Source: Artemisia argyi (Eukaryota > Streptophyta > Magnoliopsida > Asterales > Asteraceae). Taken from it: a DNA stretch of 64,000 nt. The DNA is taken from the NCBI GenBank assembly GCA_030686995.1, contig CM060692.1, forward strand, positions 14,861,465-14,925,464, given 5' to 3'. The notes beneath the pieces are model-generated. The model worked only from the letters and a program-made list of their open reading frames with translations. It did not search any database and was not told where the DNA came from. Below are positions 9,675 through 20,979 of the stretch, in pieces (within the stretch, counting starts at the first letter, position 1; each line of letters opens with the position of its first letter). The position numbers and the translations under genes are program-made.

Positions 9675-11667
9675 CTAGGAAGGTTTTAAGTCGATCATAC
9701 CATGCTTTTGGAGCTTGCTTAAGTCCGTAAAGAGCCTTTTTAAGTTTGTACACATGATTTGGTTTTTCAAAATCGATGAAGCCCGGTGGTTGAGCAACAT
9801 ACACTTCTTCATTAATGACTCCGTTTAGAAATGCACTTTTGACGTCCATTTGAAAAAGTTTAAAATTGTGTGCACATGCATATGCAAGTAAGATTCTAAT
9901 TGACTCGAGCCTAGCAACCGGAGCAAAAGTTTCATCGTAGTCAATGCCTTCTTGTTGATTATATCCTTGTGCAACTAGCCTAGCTTTGTTTCTAGACACA
10001 ATTCCATTTTCATCCATTTTATTACGAAAGACCCATTTTGTTCCAATTATCGTTAGACTCTTTGGTTGAGGAACTAATGTCCATACATCATTCCTAACAA
10101 ATTGGTTTAACTCTTCTTGCATTGCAATTACCCAAGACTCATCCTTAATGGCTTCATTAATGTTTTTCGGTTCAATGGTTGACACGAAACAAAAGTAGTT
10201 GCTTTCATTTTGAACTTTTGATCTTAGTGTTCTTTCGTTAATGTTGCCTATGACACTATCTAATGGATGACTTTTAGATTCTTTGTTTAATAGTTCATCT
10301 TCCTTGTCATTACCTAAGATCTCTTGACTTTCTATTGCTTGGCTTTCAACTAAGTCATCATCTACCAAAGGTGATGTCTTAGAGGGAGGTGGACTCTCGT
10401 CAAATGTTATGTTCAACGATTCCTCGACTCTTAAGGTTTCTTTGTTCAAAACAATGTAAGCTTTACTATTTTGTGAATATCCAAGAAATACACCTTCATA
10501 AGACTTTGGGTCAAATTTGGTGAGATAATCCTTGGTGTTAAGAATGAAGCATTTACTCCCGAACACTCTAAAGTATCCTAAAGTAGGCTTTTTACCTTTA
10601 TATAGTTCATAAGGAGTTTTCTTCAAAAATGTTCTAATTAAGACTCGATTTAAAATGTACGTTGATGTGTCAACGGCATTACACCAAAACTTTTGTGGAA
10701 TGTTTTGTTCATTAAGCATTGTTCTACTCATCTCTTGCAATGTCTGGTTTTTACGTTCTACTAGACCATTAGATTGAGGGGTACGTGGAGCCGAAAAGTT
10801 ATGAGTAATACCATTAATATCACAAAAGTTTCCAAATTGAAATTCATTATCAAATTCACGACTGTGATCCGTTCTAATAGACACAATATTAGACCCTACT
10901 TGATTTTGAATTTTCTTACTTAGAATCTCAAATTTATCAAAAGCTTCATTTTTACTTTTCAAAAATTTTGTCCAAGTATATCTTGAGTAATCATCGACTA
11001 TGACCAAAGTGTAGAAGTTACTTCCATAACTTTGTATAGCGGATGGACCAAATAAATCCATATGCAAAAGTTCTAGACACCTAGATGTAGAAACCAAGTT
11101 TTTAGCCTTATGGCTACTATGGACTTGTTTACCGACTTTGCAAGCATCACAAAAGTGTTGGTCATATTTCAACTTAGGTAGGTTTCGAACTAAGTCTTTG
11201 GAGGAGAGGTTTTGAATTAGTCTCATGTTAGCATGTCCTAAACGTCTATGCCATAAAGTTGAAGATTCATCTAATGAAGTAAGACAAAGTTTGTCTCTAG
11301 ATGTTGGATCCATCTTCATGACGTATACGTTGTTCTTAAGAACACCTTTGGCTATGGTTATACTATCTTTAAGTATTTTACTTCCGTTTTCACTAAAAAG
11401 GACATTATACTTATTATGACCAAGTTGACTAATACTAAGGAGATTAAAACCTAAGTTATCAACATGAGCTACATCATCTATAAAAAGGGAGTCATGAGAG
11501 ATTGTACCTTTTCCGATGATTTTGCTCTTAGCTTTACTACCAAACGAAACATTACCTCCATCACATTTGTGATATGTAGTGAAGAGGCTTTTGTTACCCG
11601 TCATGTGCCTTGAACAACCGCTATCTTTAATCCATTCATCCGGTTCCAAAAAAACTTTGAGGCACAC
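9646..11667 (-). CDS. pol: Copia protease, integrase and RT N-terminal half
   Basis: Domains in order: aspartic protease with [12 protein letters not shown] near residue 20; integrase zinc region with HRRLGHAN and CDAC near 140-185; integrase core with Asp in HMDLFGP (about 205), Asp in RTDHSREF (about 268) and Glu in LVERKN (about 304); RT from about residue 520, with [12 protein letters not shown] holding the first catalytic Asp. All catalytic residues that can be seen are present. The ORF is cut at both ends by frameshifts: near 11652 in a T run at its N-terminus, and near 9660 inside RT. It is therefore a recently broken gene. Confidence 0.9.
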   Translation of the reverse strand: MCLKVFLEPDEWIKDSGCSRHMTGNKSLFTTYHKCDGGNVSFGSKAKSKIIGKGTISHDSLFIDDVAHVDNLGFNLLSISQLGHNKYNVLFSENGSKILKDSITIAKGVLKNNVYVMKMDPTSRDKLCLTSLDESSTLWHRRLGHANMRLIQNLSSKDLVRNLPKLKYDQHFCDACKVGKQVHSSHKAKNLVSTSRCLELLHMDLFGPSAIQSYGSNFYTLVIVDDYSRYTWTKFLKSKNEAFDKFEILSKKIQNQVGSNIVSIRTDHSREFDNEFQFGNFCDINGITHNFSAPRTPQSNGLVERKNQTLQEMSRTMLNEQNIPQKFWCNAVDTSTYILNRVLIRTFLKKTPYELYKGKKPTLGYFRVFGSKCFILNTKDYLTKFDPKSYEGVFLGYSQNSKAYIVLNKETLRVEESLNITFDESPPPSKTSPLVDDDLVESQAIESQEILGNDKEDELLNKESKSHPLDSVIGNINERTLRSKVQNESNYFCFVSTIEPKNINEAIKDESWVIAMQEELNQFVRNDVWTLVPQPKSLTIIGTKWVFRNKMDENGIVSRNKARLVAQGYNQQEGIDYDETFAPVARLESIRILLAYACAHNFKLFQMDVKSAFLNGVINEEVYVAQPPGFIDFEKPNHVYKLKKALYGLKQAPKAWYDRLKTFLVDHKYHGLS

Positions 11668-11979
11668 CTATTTTACGAAAAACACTCAAACATTTGGTCC
11701 CCAATTTCTCATGGGTTCATTTTGGTTAAGCATACCATTAACTTGTTCCAAGTATGATAATAGAACATAAGGGTTCCATGACATGTAATTTGGAGTTTGG
11801 TAATGTCCAGGAGTGTTTTGGTTCCAAACATGTTGGTAGTTTGGTCGAGTGTTGAAGTTGCTCTTTGGAAAGGGGCGTTTTGGAATTGGAGTCTTAGGTC
11901 TTGGTTGAGTAGTCTTAGCTCTAAATTCGTTTTTACTAAGTCCTACTCCAGTTTTAAAGGCAGGTTTTATTCCATTTTT
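11668..11979 (-). pseudogene. Frameshifted gag-pol junction
   Basis: Between the gag and pol ORFs the translation continues in another frame, with a basic Pro/Asn-rich linker typical of the region before the copia protease (NYMSWNPYV, ERRPF-like basic stretches). One-base changes in homopolymer runs near 11985 and 11652 explain the two frame changes. Confidence 0.6.
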
Positions 11980-13572
11980 TTATGTGACTTTAACAAATTT
12001 TGAAATATCCGATGTGGAGGATGTTACTGCTGCAGCAGACCTGGCAGAACCTTCAGGTTCAACGGGCGGAACCCTGGATTGGGTTCCGTCTGTTCCGTGG
12101 GCTGCTGTAGCAGTTTTGTTAGTTTCTTGTGCATTATTTTCTTGTTTCGTTTGACCCTTTGAAGTTTCTACTTTCATGAATCCTAGTCCTGTTTTATCAA
12201 AGGGTGACTTTTGAAGTTTCATAATTTCATCCGTACAAGAAATGCTCTTATCGAACTTCTTAAACTTTGTGGCTTGTTTTATTAGATCATTTTGAGTAAT
12301 TTTAAGTTTCTCAACTTCGAGTTTAAGCTCTTCACATGATTTGCAAGATGTGTCAATACCTTTACTCTTTTCTAATCTCTTAGCTTTTTCTTTTAACTCA
12401 TTAACTTCATTTTCTAAAAACTCCTTTTTAGTTTTCAAAAACTTATTTTTGTTTATGATTTTTAAGCTCAATTCACAAAGTTTGTTATATTCTTTTTGTA
12501 AGGTGTCATCATCAATAGAGAAGTAAGATGATTCAGAGAGTACCTCATTTGAGTCGTGAGCCATGAGAGCAATATCATCATTCTTTGGCTCATCGTCATC
12601 TCCTTCATAGTCACTCCAAGCACCACCCACAAAAGCTTGTTGAGGTTTGCTTTTGGGTGGTTTTGGAAATTCTCCTACTAGATGACTTGTGTCTCCACAC
12701 CTATAGCATTTCCTTTCAACCTTTCCTTTCCTATCATCACGATCTTTTCGGAAAGTTTTCTTGTCATCTTTAGGTTGCCTTACAAACTTCCCTATTCTAC
12801 GAAAGAACTTCTTGAAGTCTCTAACAGCCATAGCATATTCCTCATCATCACTATCAGAAGTAGATTCTTCATCATCACTTGATTGGACTCTAGCTTTCAA
12901 GGCAATGGACTTAACTTTTTCTTTCTTGCCTCTAACTAGTTCCGAATCTTTTTCCATTACCATTTCATGAACTTTGAGGTTTCCAATTAGCTCGTCAAGT
13001 GACATGCTTGAAAGATCCTTGGATTCTTCAATTTCCGTCACTTTTGCTCTCCACTTCGGATGGAGTGCTCTAAGAAATTTCCAGACAAAATTCTTACTAA
13101 AAAAAGATTCATCAAGTGCTTTAAGTGAAGTAATAATAGTGTTAAACCTAGCAAATGCATTATCAATAATCTCATCTTCGGAAATAACAAATAGTTCATA
13201 TTGTTGAACAAGAAGATCAATTTTGTTATCTTTAACTTGTGAGTTTCCTTGATGAGTGACTATTAAAGATTGCCAAATATCTTTGGCGGTTTTACACATA
13301 AAGACTCTTTCATATTCTTTCTTAGGCAAAGCATTGTAAAACATCATTTTAGCTTCATTATTTTTATCAATCAATTTCTTTTGATCATCATCTTTAATTT
13401 TAGTAACTATATTATCACCATCAATGATTATATACCATAAATCTATATCTTTAGATTTCACGTAAGTTTCAAAACGGTTTTTCCAATATATAAAACCATT
13501 TGCTTCAAAAAGTGGTGGTCTTTGCATAGATTGCCCTTCTTTGTAATTTTCAAAATCCATGGATCGTTTCAA
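11980..13572 (-). CDS. gag: SIRE-type copia gag
   Basis: This 530-codon gag starts at ATG 13572. The N-terminal half has the copia gag (UBN2-like) pattern: YWKNRFETYVKS near residue 30, MCKTAKDIW near 93, and a following block beginning [14 protein letters not shown]. The zinc knuckle near residue 295 reads CYRCGDTSHLVGEF: the last metal-binding Cys is Phe (a TGT-to-TTT type change at 12667-12669), which should weaken zinc binding. A long charged coiled coil follows (about 350-450). The C-terminal region over 12031-12110 encodes a third copy of the hairpin cassette seen in the LTR. A frameshift in an A run ends the ORF. Confidence 0.9.
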   Translation of the reverse strand: MKRSMDFENYKEGQSMQRPPLFEANGFIYWKNRFETYVKSKDIDLWYIIIDGDNIVTKIKDDDQKKLIDKNNEAKMMFYNALPKKEYERVFMCKTAKDIWQSLIVTHQGNSQVKDNKIDLLVQQYELFVISEDEIIDNAFARFNTIITSLKALDESFFSKNFVWKFLRALHPKWRAKVTEIEESKDLSSMSLDELIGNLKVHEMVMEKDSELVRGKKEKVKSIALKARVQSSDDEESTSDSDDEEYAMAVRDFKKFFRRIGKFVRQPKDDKKTFRKDRDDRKGKVERKCYRCGDTSHLVGEFPKPPKSKPQQAFVGGAWSDYEGDDDEPKNDDIALMAHDSNEVLSESSYFSIDDDTLQKEYNKLCELSLKIINKNKFLKTKKEFLENEVNELKEKAKRLEKSKGIDTSCKSCEELKLEVEKLKITQNDLIKQATKFKKFDKSISCTDEIMKLQKSPFDKTGLGFMKVETSKGQTKQENNAQETNKTATAAHGTDGTQSRVPPVEPEGSARSAAAVTSSTSDISKFVKVT

Positions 13573-13612
13573 GTTTTAAAACACAATATATTTTAAAAGC
13601 TTGAGTAACGTA

Positions 13613-13625
13613 GCTCTTGATGCCA
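13613..13625 (-). other. Primer-binding site, initiator tRNA-Met type
   Basis: On the minus strand the sequence is tggcatcaagagc, three bases after the LTR. It resembles the usual copia site tggtatcagagc with small changes. Confidence 0.65.
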
Positions 13626-13627
13626 AT

Positions 13628-14646
13628 TGTGGAAAACTAGAAGGGGGTTGAATAGTTTACCGTTTAAAATCTTTTTAACTTGTTTAATTAGCTTTGAAAC
13701 TTTCCGTTTGATCAAAGATATATACACAAACACAATATATAACATGCAAGTAAATGAAAGAAACGATCAAACCACAACACGAGTATTTATCATGGTTCGG
13801 CTACAAGGACTCTTTTTCCTTGCCCTACGTCCACGCCCCGAGTATCCAACTCGAGAGTTTCTTTCACTAGTCAACAAGCTCCTTTCACCGGCGGAGAAAA
13901 CCTTACACGTCGCTTATACACGTTTACCGACACTAAGCTAGATGTCGAGTTCTTTTACAAGGGTACAACCACTCCCGTTAGTTCTTTTACAAGGGTACAA
14001 CAACTCCCGTCACACTTTGTATTTTGAGGACTAAAATACTAACCGATCACTACTGAAAATACACGATCAAATGAAGTCTACACAATTCTAAGCTAACAAG
14101 TCTTGCAACGTTGTGTTGAACACTTGTAACTTTTTATGAACTCGTGAATCTCTTTGCTACAAAAAGAAACTTCACATATGAGATGTTAAAGGGTTAGATG
14201 AAAGAATGAATGAATGTGTGAAAATATGATGTAGAGTGATCAACCAAAAATCAAACTTGTGGCTTAGTATTTATAGCAAACCTTCTGCAGGCCTCGCGGA
14301 TACAGCGGAACCCTCAGATGGGTTCCGCCCGTGTACCCCCAGGGTTCCGCCGGGCTTGCAGTTGGTTTTGCAATAAATCTTGCAAACCAAACAATGTCAC
14401 ATCTCATTACACCTAGTCAAACACAAAACTTGTGCAAGCAAACATATGGTTAGTCAAACACACTTTCTTTCCATAAATGTATATTGACAAAACTTGCCAT
14501 AAATGTGATGTGACATTTCTATTTTAAGAAATAAAAAGTGTTGTGTTTTATGAAATGTAAAATGTAGCAAATGTCTAGTTTATGCAAGTCTTTAAAACTA
14601 AGATTATGTTTTACTTAGAAACTAAAGTTTACATTTTTTCGTTAAC
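13628..14646 (-). repeat. 5' LTR of the left SIRE element
   Basis: It is read on the minus strand. Its downstream end, ctagttttccaca, is the same as in the LTR of the second copia (34514). The upstream end is taken as tgttaacg (14646) by similarity to tgttgaca in the second copia. An alternative end tgttattt at 14680 cannot be excluded, because the partner LTR is outside the window. Confidence 0.75.
14268..14361 (-). promoter_or_regulatory. LTR promoter: TATA box and hairpin cassette
   Basis: The TATA box ctataaata is at 14276-14268 on the minus strand. Just upstream (14285-14361) the arms ctgcaggcctcgcgg and ccgccgggcttgcag pair with two G-T wobbles and one mismatch. They enclose ggaaccc-tcagat-gggttcc. 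Confidence 0.7.
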
Positions 14647-14753
14647 AAAACTTAGCAAAGATCGTAAAATATAAATAACATTTTTAGGCGCTATTTTTAT
14701 TCACATATCTTATTTCTTCGTGCCTTTGTTCGTAACTCTTACCATCCGACATC

Positions 14754-17057
14754 ATGGAAGGTGGTAACATATTTGAACCCATCAACCCACCACAACATGA
14801 CCACCCACAAAATCCACCACTAGCTAACCAACCTCTTAGGCCCCGAACCCTAGGAGAGTACTCCCGACCTAGCCACCAAGGCTACCGGAACACCATTGAG
14901 CTCACCCAAGGAGCTAATGTGTCTCACTTGCGATCCGACACCATCCGGTTGGTGCAAAGCGGATATGCATTCCATGGACTTCGTTCCGAAGATCCAAATC
15001 AACATCTCAAGGACTTCCTTAAAATCGTAGATTCTATAGACCTTGATGTTACAACTAGAGAGTCGGCCCGATTACGCCTATTCCAATTCTCTCTGCGTGA
15101 TCAAGCTAGTCAATGGCTTGAACGTTTCCCCGCGGGATCCATCACCTCATGGGATGATCTCACCACTCGTTTCCTTGCCCAATTCTTCCCACCAGGGAAG
15201 ACTGCGATGCTTAGAAATGACATCTTGATGTTTGAACAACATCAGAGTGAAACTTTCTACGAAGCATGGGCTCATTTCAAGGATCTACTCCACAAAGTCC
15301 CTCATCATGGTATAAATCTTTGGTTATTAGTTCAGATCTTCTATGACCATGTCGACTATCACACTAAACGTACCATCGACAGAGCCGCAGGAGGTGGATT
15401 GCGTGATAAGAACGCCAAGGAGTCTTGGGCAATTATTGACGAGCTTACCGCCGATAATCAAGAGTTATGGGAGTTTAATCACACTATAAAAGCGGCCATC
15501 AATGCAATCTCGACACCTGGAGGGACTAATCAAATCTCTGATGAACTCCTCTGCAAACTTGAGGCAAAAGTTGACTATTTTGAGGAAAGGCAAAAGAGAC
15601 CCTTAAGTCCTAGACGGGCTGCTGTCAATTCTGTCTCGAAAATGACTTCAACGCCGTTATCAGAGTCACCCTCTAGAGAGAATGTTGAGACTTTTCAAAA
15701 CTATGCCCCACCTTATTCTCCTCCCGAGAAACTTAGCCCGGAATTTGAAGCCAGAATAAGGGAATATATGGCAACCCATTCTGAGCGGCTTGCTAGATTC
15801 GAGGAAGCAGTTTATAAACAAAAGGAGGAGATGCAGGAGAAAATGAATGAGATGATGAGCCTAGTGGAGGAGTATGCCAACCAGAAAACCCCTGAAAGGA
15901 TGTTACTGAGGAAAGAAAGCGTCATCCCCACTACCCGATTTGTTAATTCCATCACAATTGTCCACACGGATAACGAGAAAGCAGAAACCCCTAATGAACA
16001 AACCACAGAAGAACCAACAAAATCCCAATCCTTAAGTTACTACCTGAAACATGATATAAACGAAAACACTATAACTAATTGGATAAAGGGTGACGGGCGT
16101 AACCAATCTTCCAAACAGGGTTCAGAGAAGGAGGAAGAGGGAAAAGATGAGTATGATACAATACTTGGGGGGCCGATATTTGAGAAACTACTGGTACAAA
16201 AGGTGGCTACTAAGCAGATGGCGTCTGGGAACTTTGAGATACCAGCCAGCATCGGGAATTTGAAATATCTAAACGCTTTCGCCGACCAAGGATCGGAAGT
16301 AAATGTTATGCCCCTAACTATCTACACCCAACTAACGTCAAAAATGCCAGCCCCCACTCGCGTTAGGCTATCCTTCGCTGGACACTCTTACGTGTACCCC
16401 CTGGGAATCGCAGAAGATGTGTTGGTCAATGTCGCAGGATTCATGTATCCTGTTGATTTCATGATCATCGATGATAAGGGAGGTGGATGCATGCCAATAA
16501 TCCTTGGGGCACCATTCCTTACCACCGCAAGAGCTGTCATTAAGTATGAAAGTAGGAAAATTGAGCTTAAATCAGGAAAAAGAAAGATTAGTTTTTCCAT
16601 GACCCCGCGATATGCGCAAGAGAGTTTGATGGGGAGAAAGCTCAAAAACAACATTGACACATCACCTATTCATGTTCAGGAAAAGATACTTGCATGGGAG
16701 GCAAGAATCAAAAGCTATCAAGAAACTAAACACGAAGGAAGCAAAAGCAAAGGCAAAAGCAACAAAGTTCATGTCGAGCTTGAACATAGTCAACCAACGA
16801 GGAACCATGTACCATTCGAAAAAGGGGACTTAGTACTTTTAAGGCACTTGGAGATAATGATACCTCCTGATAAAACGAGTCCCTGGTGGTATGGGCCTTT
16901 CACAATTGAAAGCATAAGCCAAGATGGGATGGCTAACTTGAGAAGTAACGGAGGAGGTGAGGTGATTGCAAGTATCGACAGATTGAAACACCACCACCAC
17001 GATAGTAATGATCGCAACTATATGGGGTACATCATCTCGAGAGATGAGGTCACGTAG
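14754..17057 (+). CDS. gag: Athila-type gag with protease-like domain and integrase-like tail
   Basis: This is a single open frame of 767 codons. Residues about 75-200 match the Ty3-type gag capsid family (DPNQHLKDFLKI, FFPPGKTAMLRNDI). About 335-380 is a charged coiled coil. About 505-610 resembles the Athila retropepsin, with ADQGSEVNVMP where the usual form is a DLG[AS] triad; the Asp is kept but the next residues differ. The last 60 residues (FEKGDLVLLR, WWYGPFTIESI) resemble the tail that normally follows integrase. RT, RNase H and the integrase core are therefore missing cleanly between protease and tail, without loss of frame. It could supply particles for the family. No zinc knuckle is seen. 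Confidence 0.85.
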   Translation: MEGGNIFEPINPPQHDHPQNPPLANQPLRPRTLGEYSRPSHQGYRNTIELTQGANVSHLRSDTIRLVQSGYAFHGLRSEDPNQHLKDFLKIVDSIDLDVTTRESARLRLFQFSLRDQASQWLERFPAGSITSWDDLTTRFLAQFFPPGKTAMLRNDILMFEQHQSETFYEAWAHFKDLLHKVPHHGINLWLLVQIFYDHVDYHTKRTIDRAAGGGLRDKNAKESWAIIDELTADNQELWEFNHTIKAAINAISTPGGTNQISDELLCKLEAKVDYFEERQKRPLSPRRAAVNSVSKMTSTPLSESPSRENVETFQNYAPPYSPPEKLSPEFEARIREYMATHSERLARFEEAVYKQKEEMQEKMNEMMSLVEEYANQKTPERMLLRKESVIPTTRFVNSITIVHTDNEKAETPNEQTTEEPTKSQSLSYYLKHDINENTITNWIKGDGRNQSSKQGSEKEEEGKDEYDTILGGPIFEKLLVQKVATKQMASGNFEIPASIGNLKYLNAFADQGSEVNVMPLTIYTQLTSKMPAPTRVRLSFAGHSYVYPLGIAEDVLVNVAGFMYPVDFMIIDDKGGGCMPIILGAPFLTTARAVIKYESRKIELKSGKRKISFSMTPRYAQESLMGRKLKNNIDTSPIHVQEKILAWEARIKSYQETKHEGSKSKGKSNKVHVELEHSQPTRNHVPFEKGDLVLLRHLEIMIPPDKTSPWWYGPFTIESISQDGMANLRSNGGGEVIASIDRLKHHHHDSNDRNYMGYIISRDEVT

Positions 17058-18912
17058 TAACCCATGACCTTGAGTCTAGCTACAAGACTCGTAATTAAAG
17101 AAAAGCGCTTCTTGGGAGGCAACCCATGTTTTGTGTGATTTTTATTTTATTTGTTTGTTATTTGCTTCCGTATGCATGCTTTATTTTTATTGTTGGTAGA
17201 TCATGTTTCAAACTAAAATAGTGAAAATACTTTATTTTGTTGTTTGGCTTTGTCTTAACTTCATCCAAAGGTATTTTGCAAAAGATAAGAGTAAGGGGAA
17301 ACCCCAAATATGTTTTTAAGAAACAAACTTGATCATGATTCTCCATAATATTAAGTGAACATGTATATTCGTATTTGTTAGAGTCAAAAGCTTGTATCGA
17401 GTCATAATGATGTTTTGCAGGATTTTCCAAGAAGTAGGACAAAGTTTTTCCAGAAATTTTCCGGAAACTTAACATAAGAATTTCTGCAGGTCACTTCTGA
17501 CGGCGTCATGAAGAAATTCCTGACGGCGTCACGTGTAAAAATATGGAAATTTTACCAGTTTTGTTTTTCTAACGGAGTCTTAAAGTTTTTGTTGAATCTT
17601 TAGTTTTATAATCTCCAAGAAATCTGCAAACACTCATTCCAAAAGCATTATATCTTACTTTGTTTTCTAGGATTTGTAGCATATATAGATTGCCTCCAAT
17701 TTTACGCGAGGTTGCCTTGTTTATTTTCTCAGGTTTAACAGGTTATGTTTGACAAGAAGATGATTTATATTCTGGAAGGGAAGCTTTGATTGTTCATTTT
17801 CTTGGAGGAAAATCTAACCTTGTTACCATACTATCCATACCGAGCGAATCAGGGGAGTATTTGATTTCATTCTTTTACCTGTTTTACTTTTACATTCTTT
17901 AATTGAACATTGGGGACAATGTTCATCCTAAGTGTAAGGGGAGGGTAAAAGATGATACCTTATAGGATACACTTTCGCTTGAGTTTGTTTGTTTGATGGT
18001 AGATGTGTAATAACACTATGAGAAATACTTGTTAGTGTAATTTTAGCGCCAAATTTAAAATTTTTTACAACATTTAGGAGTGAAACTTTAGCCACAGCAA
18101 GCGTCTCATGGATAGGAGATCGTATGACTAGCACAAAACCATACTATTCAGAAAAATTTTCCACCCAAATATGTGAGGTTCGCCTTTAGATTTGATAGGA
18201 AAAGCATTCATTATTAGTACTTATGAGTGTACCGGTAGCATTTAGATTCTAGAACTTGCGTTAGTGATGCATCCCGAGACCGCTAGTGAGACTACATTCG
18301 TGTAGTAGGATTTACTACATGATAAGAGGCATTAGGATCACCCTTGTGTTAAACCCGTATCATAATTACTTGACCATTTAAGTCATATTACTTGGCTAGT
18401 TAAGTCAATTAATTTTTCCCACACCTTAGCGTTGTACTCATTTTTAGTACACGAAACCCCTAGTACACCCCTCCGAGCCTATCTTTTCGTTTCTAACTTT
18501 AAGCATCTTACTTAAAGGAAGAATTTGTTACACCCCACTTAAATGTACACCCAAATCGCCTTAGCCTTCCGTGTATGCACTCATTTTTAGTGCATTATTG
18601 TTAATTGTTTAAACCCTTAGTTAATTATCTAATTGATTACATGGTTGCTAAGTCGAGTCATATCCTTGTACATATTGTTTTGGGACGATTGGGACTCATG
18701 GGTAAAGTACTATTATTATGGAGTAATGGGGAAGAACATCATATTATTACCCCCATATGTGCGTTAATCTTAAATGTACTCCAAGTGTTTTGATTATCTT
18801 AATTCGAGTCATTAGATTAGTTTATTGTAAAGTATGTAAAAATTCAAGTGTAAGGGGAATGTTCATTCCCTATGATGTATTATTTTGGATGGTAGGGTAA
18901 GAGTGTATGCAA

Positions 18913-18961
<49 letters not shown>

Positions 18962-19560
18962 GAAAAAATTAAGAAAAGAAAAAAAAATAGAAAAAGAAAA
19001 GAGAAAAAACATACGGACTACCATCCCGTTTCATTCTATGTTTATTTTATGTTTTTGTTATTTTTCATTTATTAGCTTAAGTCGAGTCTAGTCTTGGCTT
19101 AGCAACGCCATATTGTACATGTAATTAACCAAGATGATTAGCTCGCCACCAGTAAAGATTGCCTATATCCAACAAAACCGTGTATTCCATGTCCCTATAC
19201 CTAACGTTACAACCCTTTAAAAGACCTCTTTGATAGTTTATCCTAGGTGCTTACGCCATGTGGTGGAGGTTTGATCCTTTCCCAAGCCTATGGTAATCTA
19301 TTTTGCTATGACAGGTAGTGAGAGATGTTTTCCATTTCCATATTATGATATATACTTTATTACACCCGAGAGATGTGAGTATCTAAACACTATTTTTGAG
19401 GTGCTAGTGTATGACCTCCGTGCTTGTCTTTGGTCTTTAGTGGAACGATTATTTGTTGTAATTACTTTTATATTAGTGTTAAATGACCCCTAACTTGTAT
19501 TTTGACTAGAATAAAAGCGCATTTGCTTGAGGACAAGCAAATCTCAAGTGTAAGGGTATA
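17058..19560 (+). other. 3' interior of the TR-GAG element, non-coding
   Basis: The region is closely similar to 3474-6012. It holds the aagcgcttcttgggaggcaaccc block, a TGACGGCGTCA pair (17496-17532), the hairpin plus purine tract (17905-17945), an A-rich tract (18913-19007), and the final hairpin and purine tract before 19561. I see no convincing gene. Confidence 0.8.
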
Positions 19561-20979
19561 TGATGAGGCGAAAAATGAAGCGTTTTTAGGGGGTCATTTA
19601 AGCCGGAATTGGAATTTATTTGATCAAATATTGCCCTAAATCGTTTCTTTTGTGATTTTAGGTACTTTGGGAGTGAATTCTGGAAAAAGAAGCATTTTGG
19701 ACGTTTGTGGAGCATAAAAGTGAAGAAAACGGCAAAGTCTTAATTTTCCTTGCTGGAATAGTACCTGACGGCGTCAAGAAGAATTTTTTGACGACGTCAA
19801 GAGCAAAATGGATGACGGCCCAGAGAAAACGTGACGGCGTCAGATCAAGGGCGTCAAGAGTAAAAGTGGTGACGGCCCAGAGCAGAATTACACATGACGA
19901 CGTTAGCTCTAGATCTAGGCAGTCCGAGAACTTTATTAGCGGTGAGATGACGGCGTCAGATTTTTCCTCTTGACGCCGTCACCTTCTAAAATCTATATAT
20001 ACTTTTCTATTTTTCATTCATTAAAGAAGGACGTGTGTGGAGAATTTTAGGGCCGAACCTAATAAACCCTAGCTCGTTTGTAACAGTATTTTCAAGGGTT
20101 TTCACCCCTTGAAACCTTTCATGTTCAATTGAGATAAGTATTCTTCCAATTCATTCAATATGTCTATGTGTTGTTTGAATATATCTTACACTTGTCTTGA
20201 TTTTACCATGCTAGGCTAGATCTATTGTGTGTTTGCTTAGTTGTAATGAAACCTAGATGTTGATTATAGGTTGATTGCTTCTTTATAGTTGTAATGGATG
20301 AATGATTTCAATGTTAGGCTTAAGAAAACTGGCAGATCTCCATTGTGTAACTTGCTTGAACGTCTTAAGAAACATGAACCGATGTGTACTAGGTTTTTAT
20401 GGTTGTATTTAATGCATGACCGAATTCTAGTGATCCCATGTTAGGAGCTTCTTAGCCAGCTCGACATAGGAGTGAAGTAGGAGCTTATAGGATTGGGGAA
20501 GTAAGTACGCCACCCCATGAATGGTATTAAGGAATACAATCCGTCATCCACGCAACTGTAACAAGTAATTAACCTGTAAAAGATATCTAGGGAGTAGTGA
20601 AATCTAAGTAAACACAATTCTCCCATATATTGGTCACACCACTAGTATAAATTAGTTTATTTTCATTTTTGTTATTTTATTTTGGTTGCATTGTAGTTAT
20701 TGGGTTAGTTGACTAGCAACTAATTCCGCCTACTCTTCCAATACCCGAGATTTTTATTTGCTTTCATAAAATATAAAAATACAAAAAGAATCATCCCTCA
20801 CCTCTAGACCTAGTTCTTAGGTTTTCTAATCCTAGCGACACTATCCCTGAGTTGAACGATCAATCCCCCGGTACTTGTCACTATATTGTACTACAACGAT
20901 CAGGTACACTGCCTGGTGGGGGTTGTAAGCTTCTCGAGATCCCTCGAGAGGTAAAGCCTGGTGCAATTCCCACGCATCA
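19561..20979 (+). repeat. 3' LTR of the TR-GAG element
   Basis: It starts tgatgaggcg and ends cacgcatca. The palindrome array is at 19766-19981 and the TATA-like ctatatata at 19993-20001. It is clearly diverged from the LTRs at 857 and 6013, so it is a separate family member. Confidence 0.9.

Larger units (their letters stand above)
1..14646 (-). mobile_element. SIRE-type Ty1/copia retrotransposon, truncated by left edge
   Basis: This is a minus-strand copia element read from right to left: LTR (13628-14646), Met-type primer site, gag, then protease-integrase-RT-RNase H, then a spliced extra ORF near the left edge. The pol order (integrase before RT) is that of Ty1/copia. The long gag with a coiled coil, the roughly 1-kb LTR and the extra ORF after pol fit the SIRE/Maximus lineage. 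The second LTR would lie left of position 1. A 6.6-kb Athila-like element (857-7428) is inserted in the extra ORF. The element itself appears inserted in the leader of the element to its right. The right boundary could also be 14680, because the target duplication cannot be checked. Confidence 0.85.
14647..20979 (+). mobile_element. Gag-only Athila-like retrotransposon (TR-GAG type), 5' end displaced
   Basis: One long gag-protease-like ORF, a 2.5-kb 3' interior and a 1419-bp LTR are visible. The left LTR is not in the window: the SIRE element was inserted in the leader, so the left LTR should lie left of position 1. The leader just before the ATG aligns with the leader of 857-7428 (a tcttttt-cttt-gtgcc block). 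RT, RNase H and the integrase core are absent. The element itself lies in the gag of the chromovirus that continues at 20980. Confidence 0.82.
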
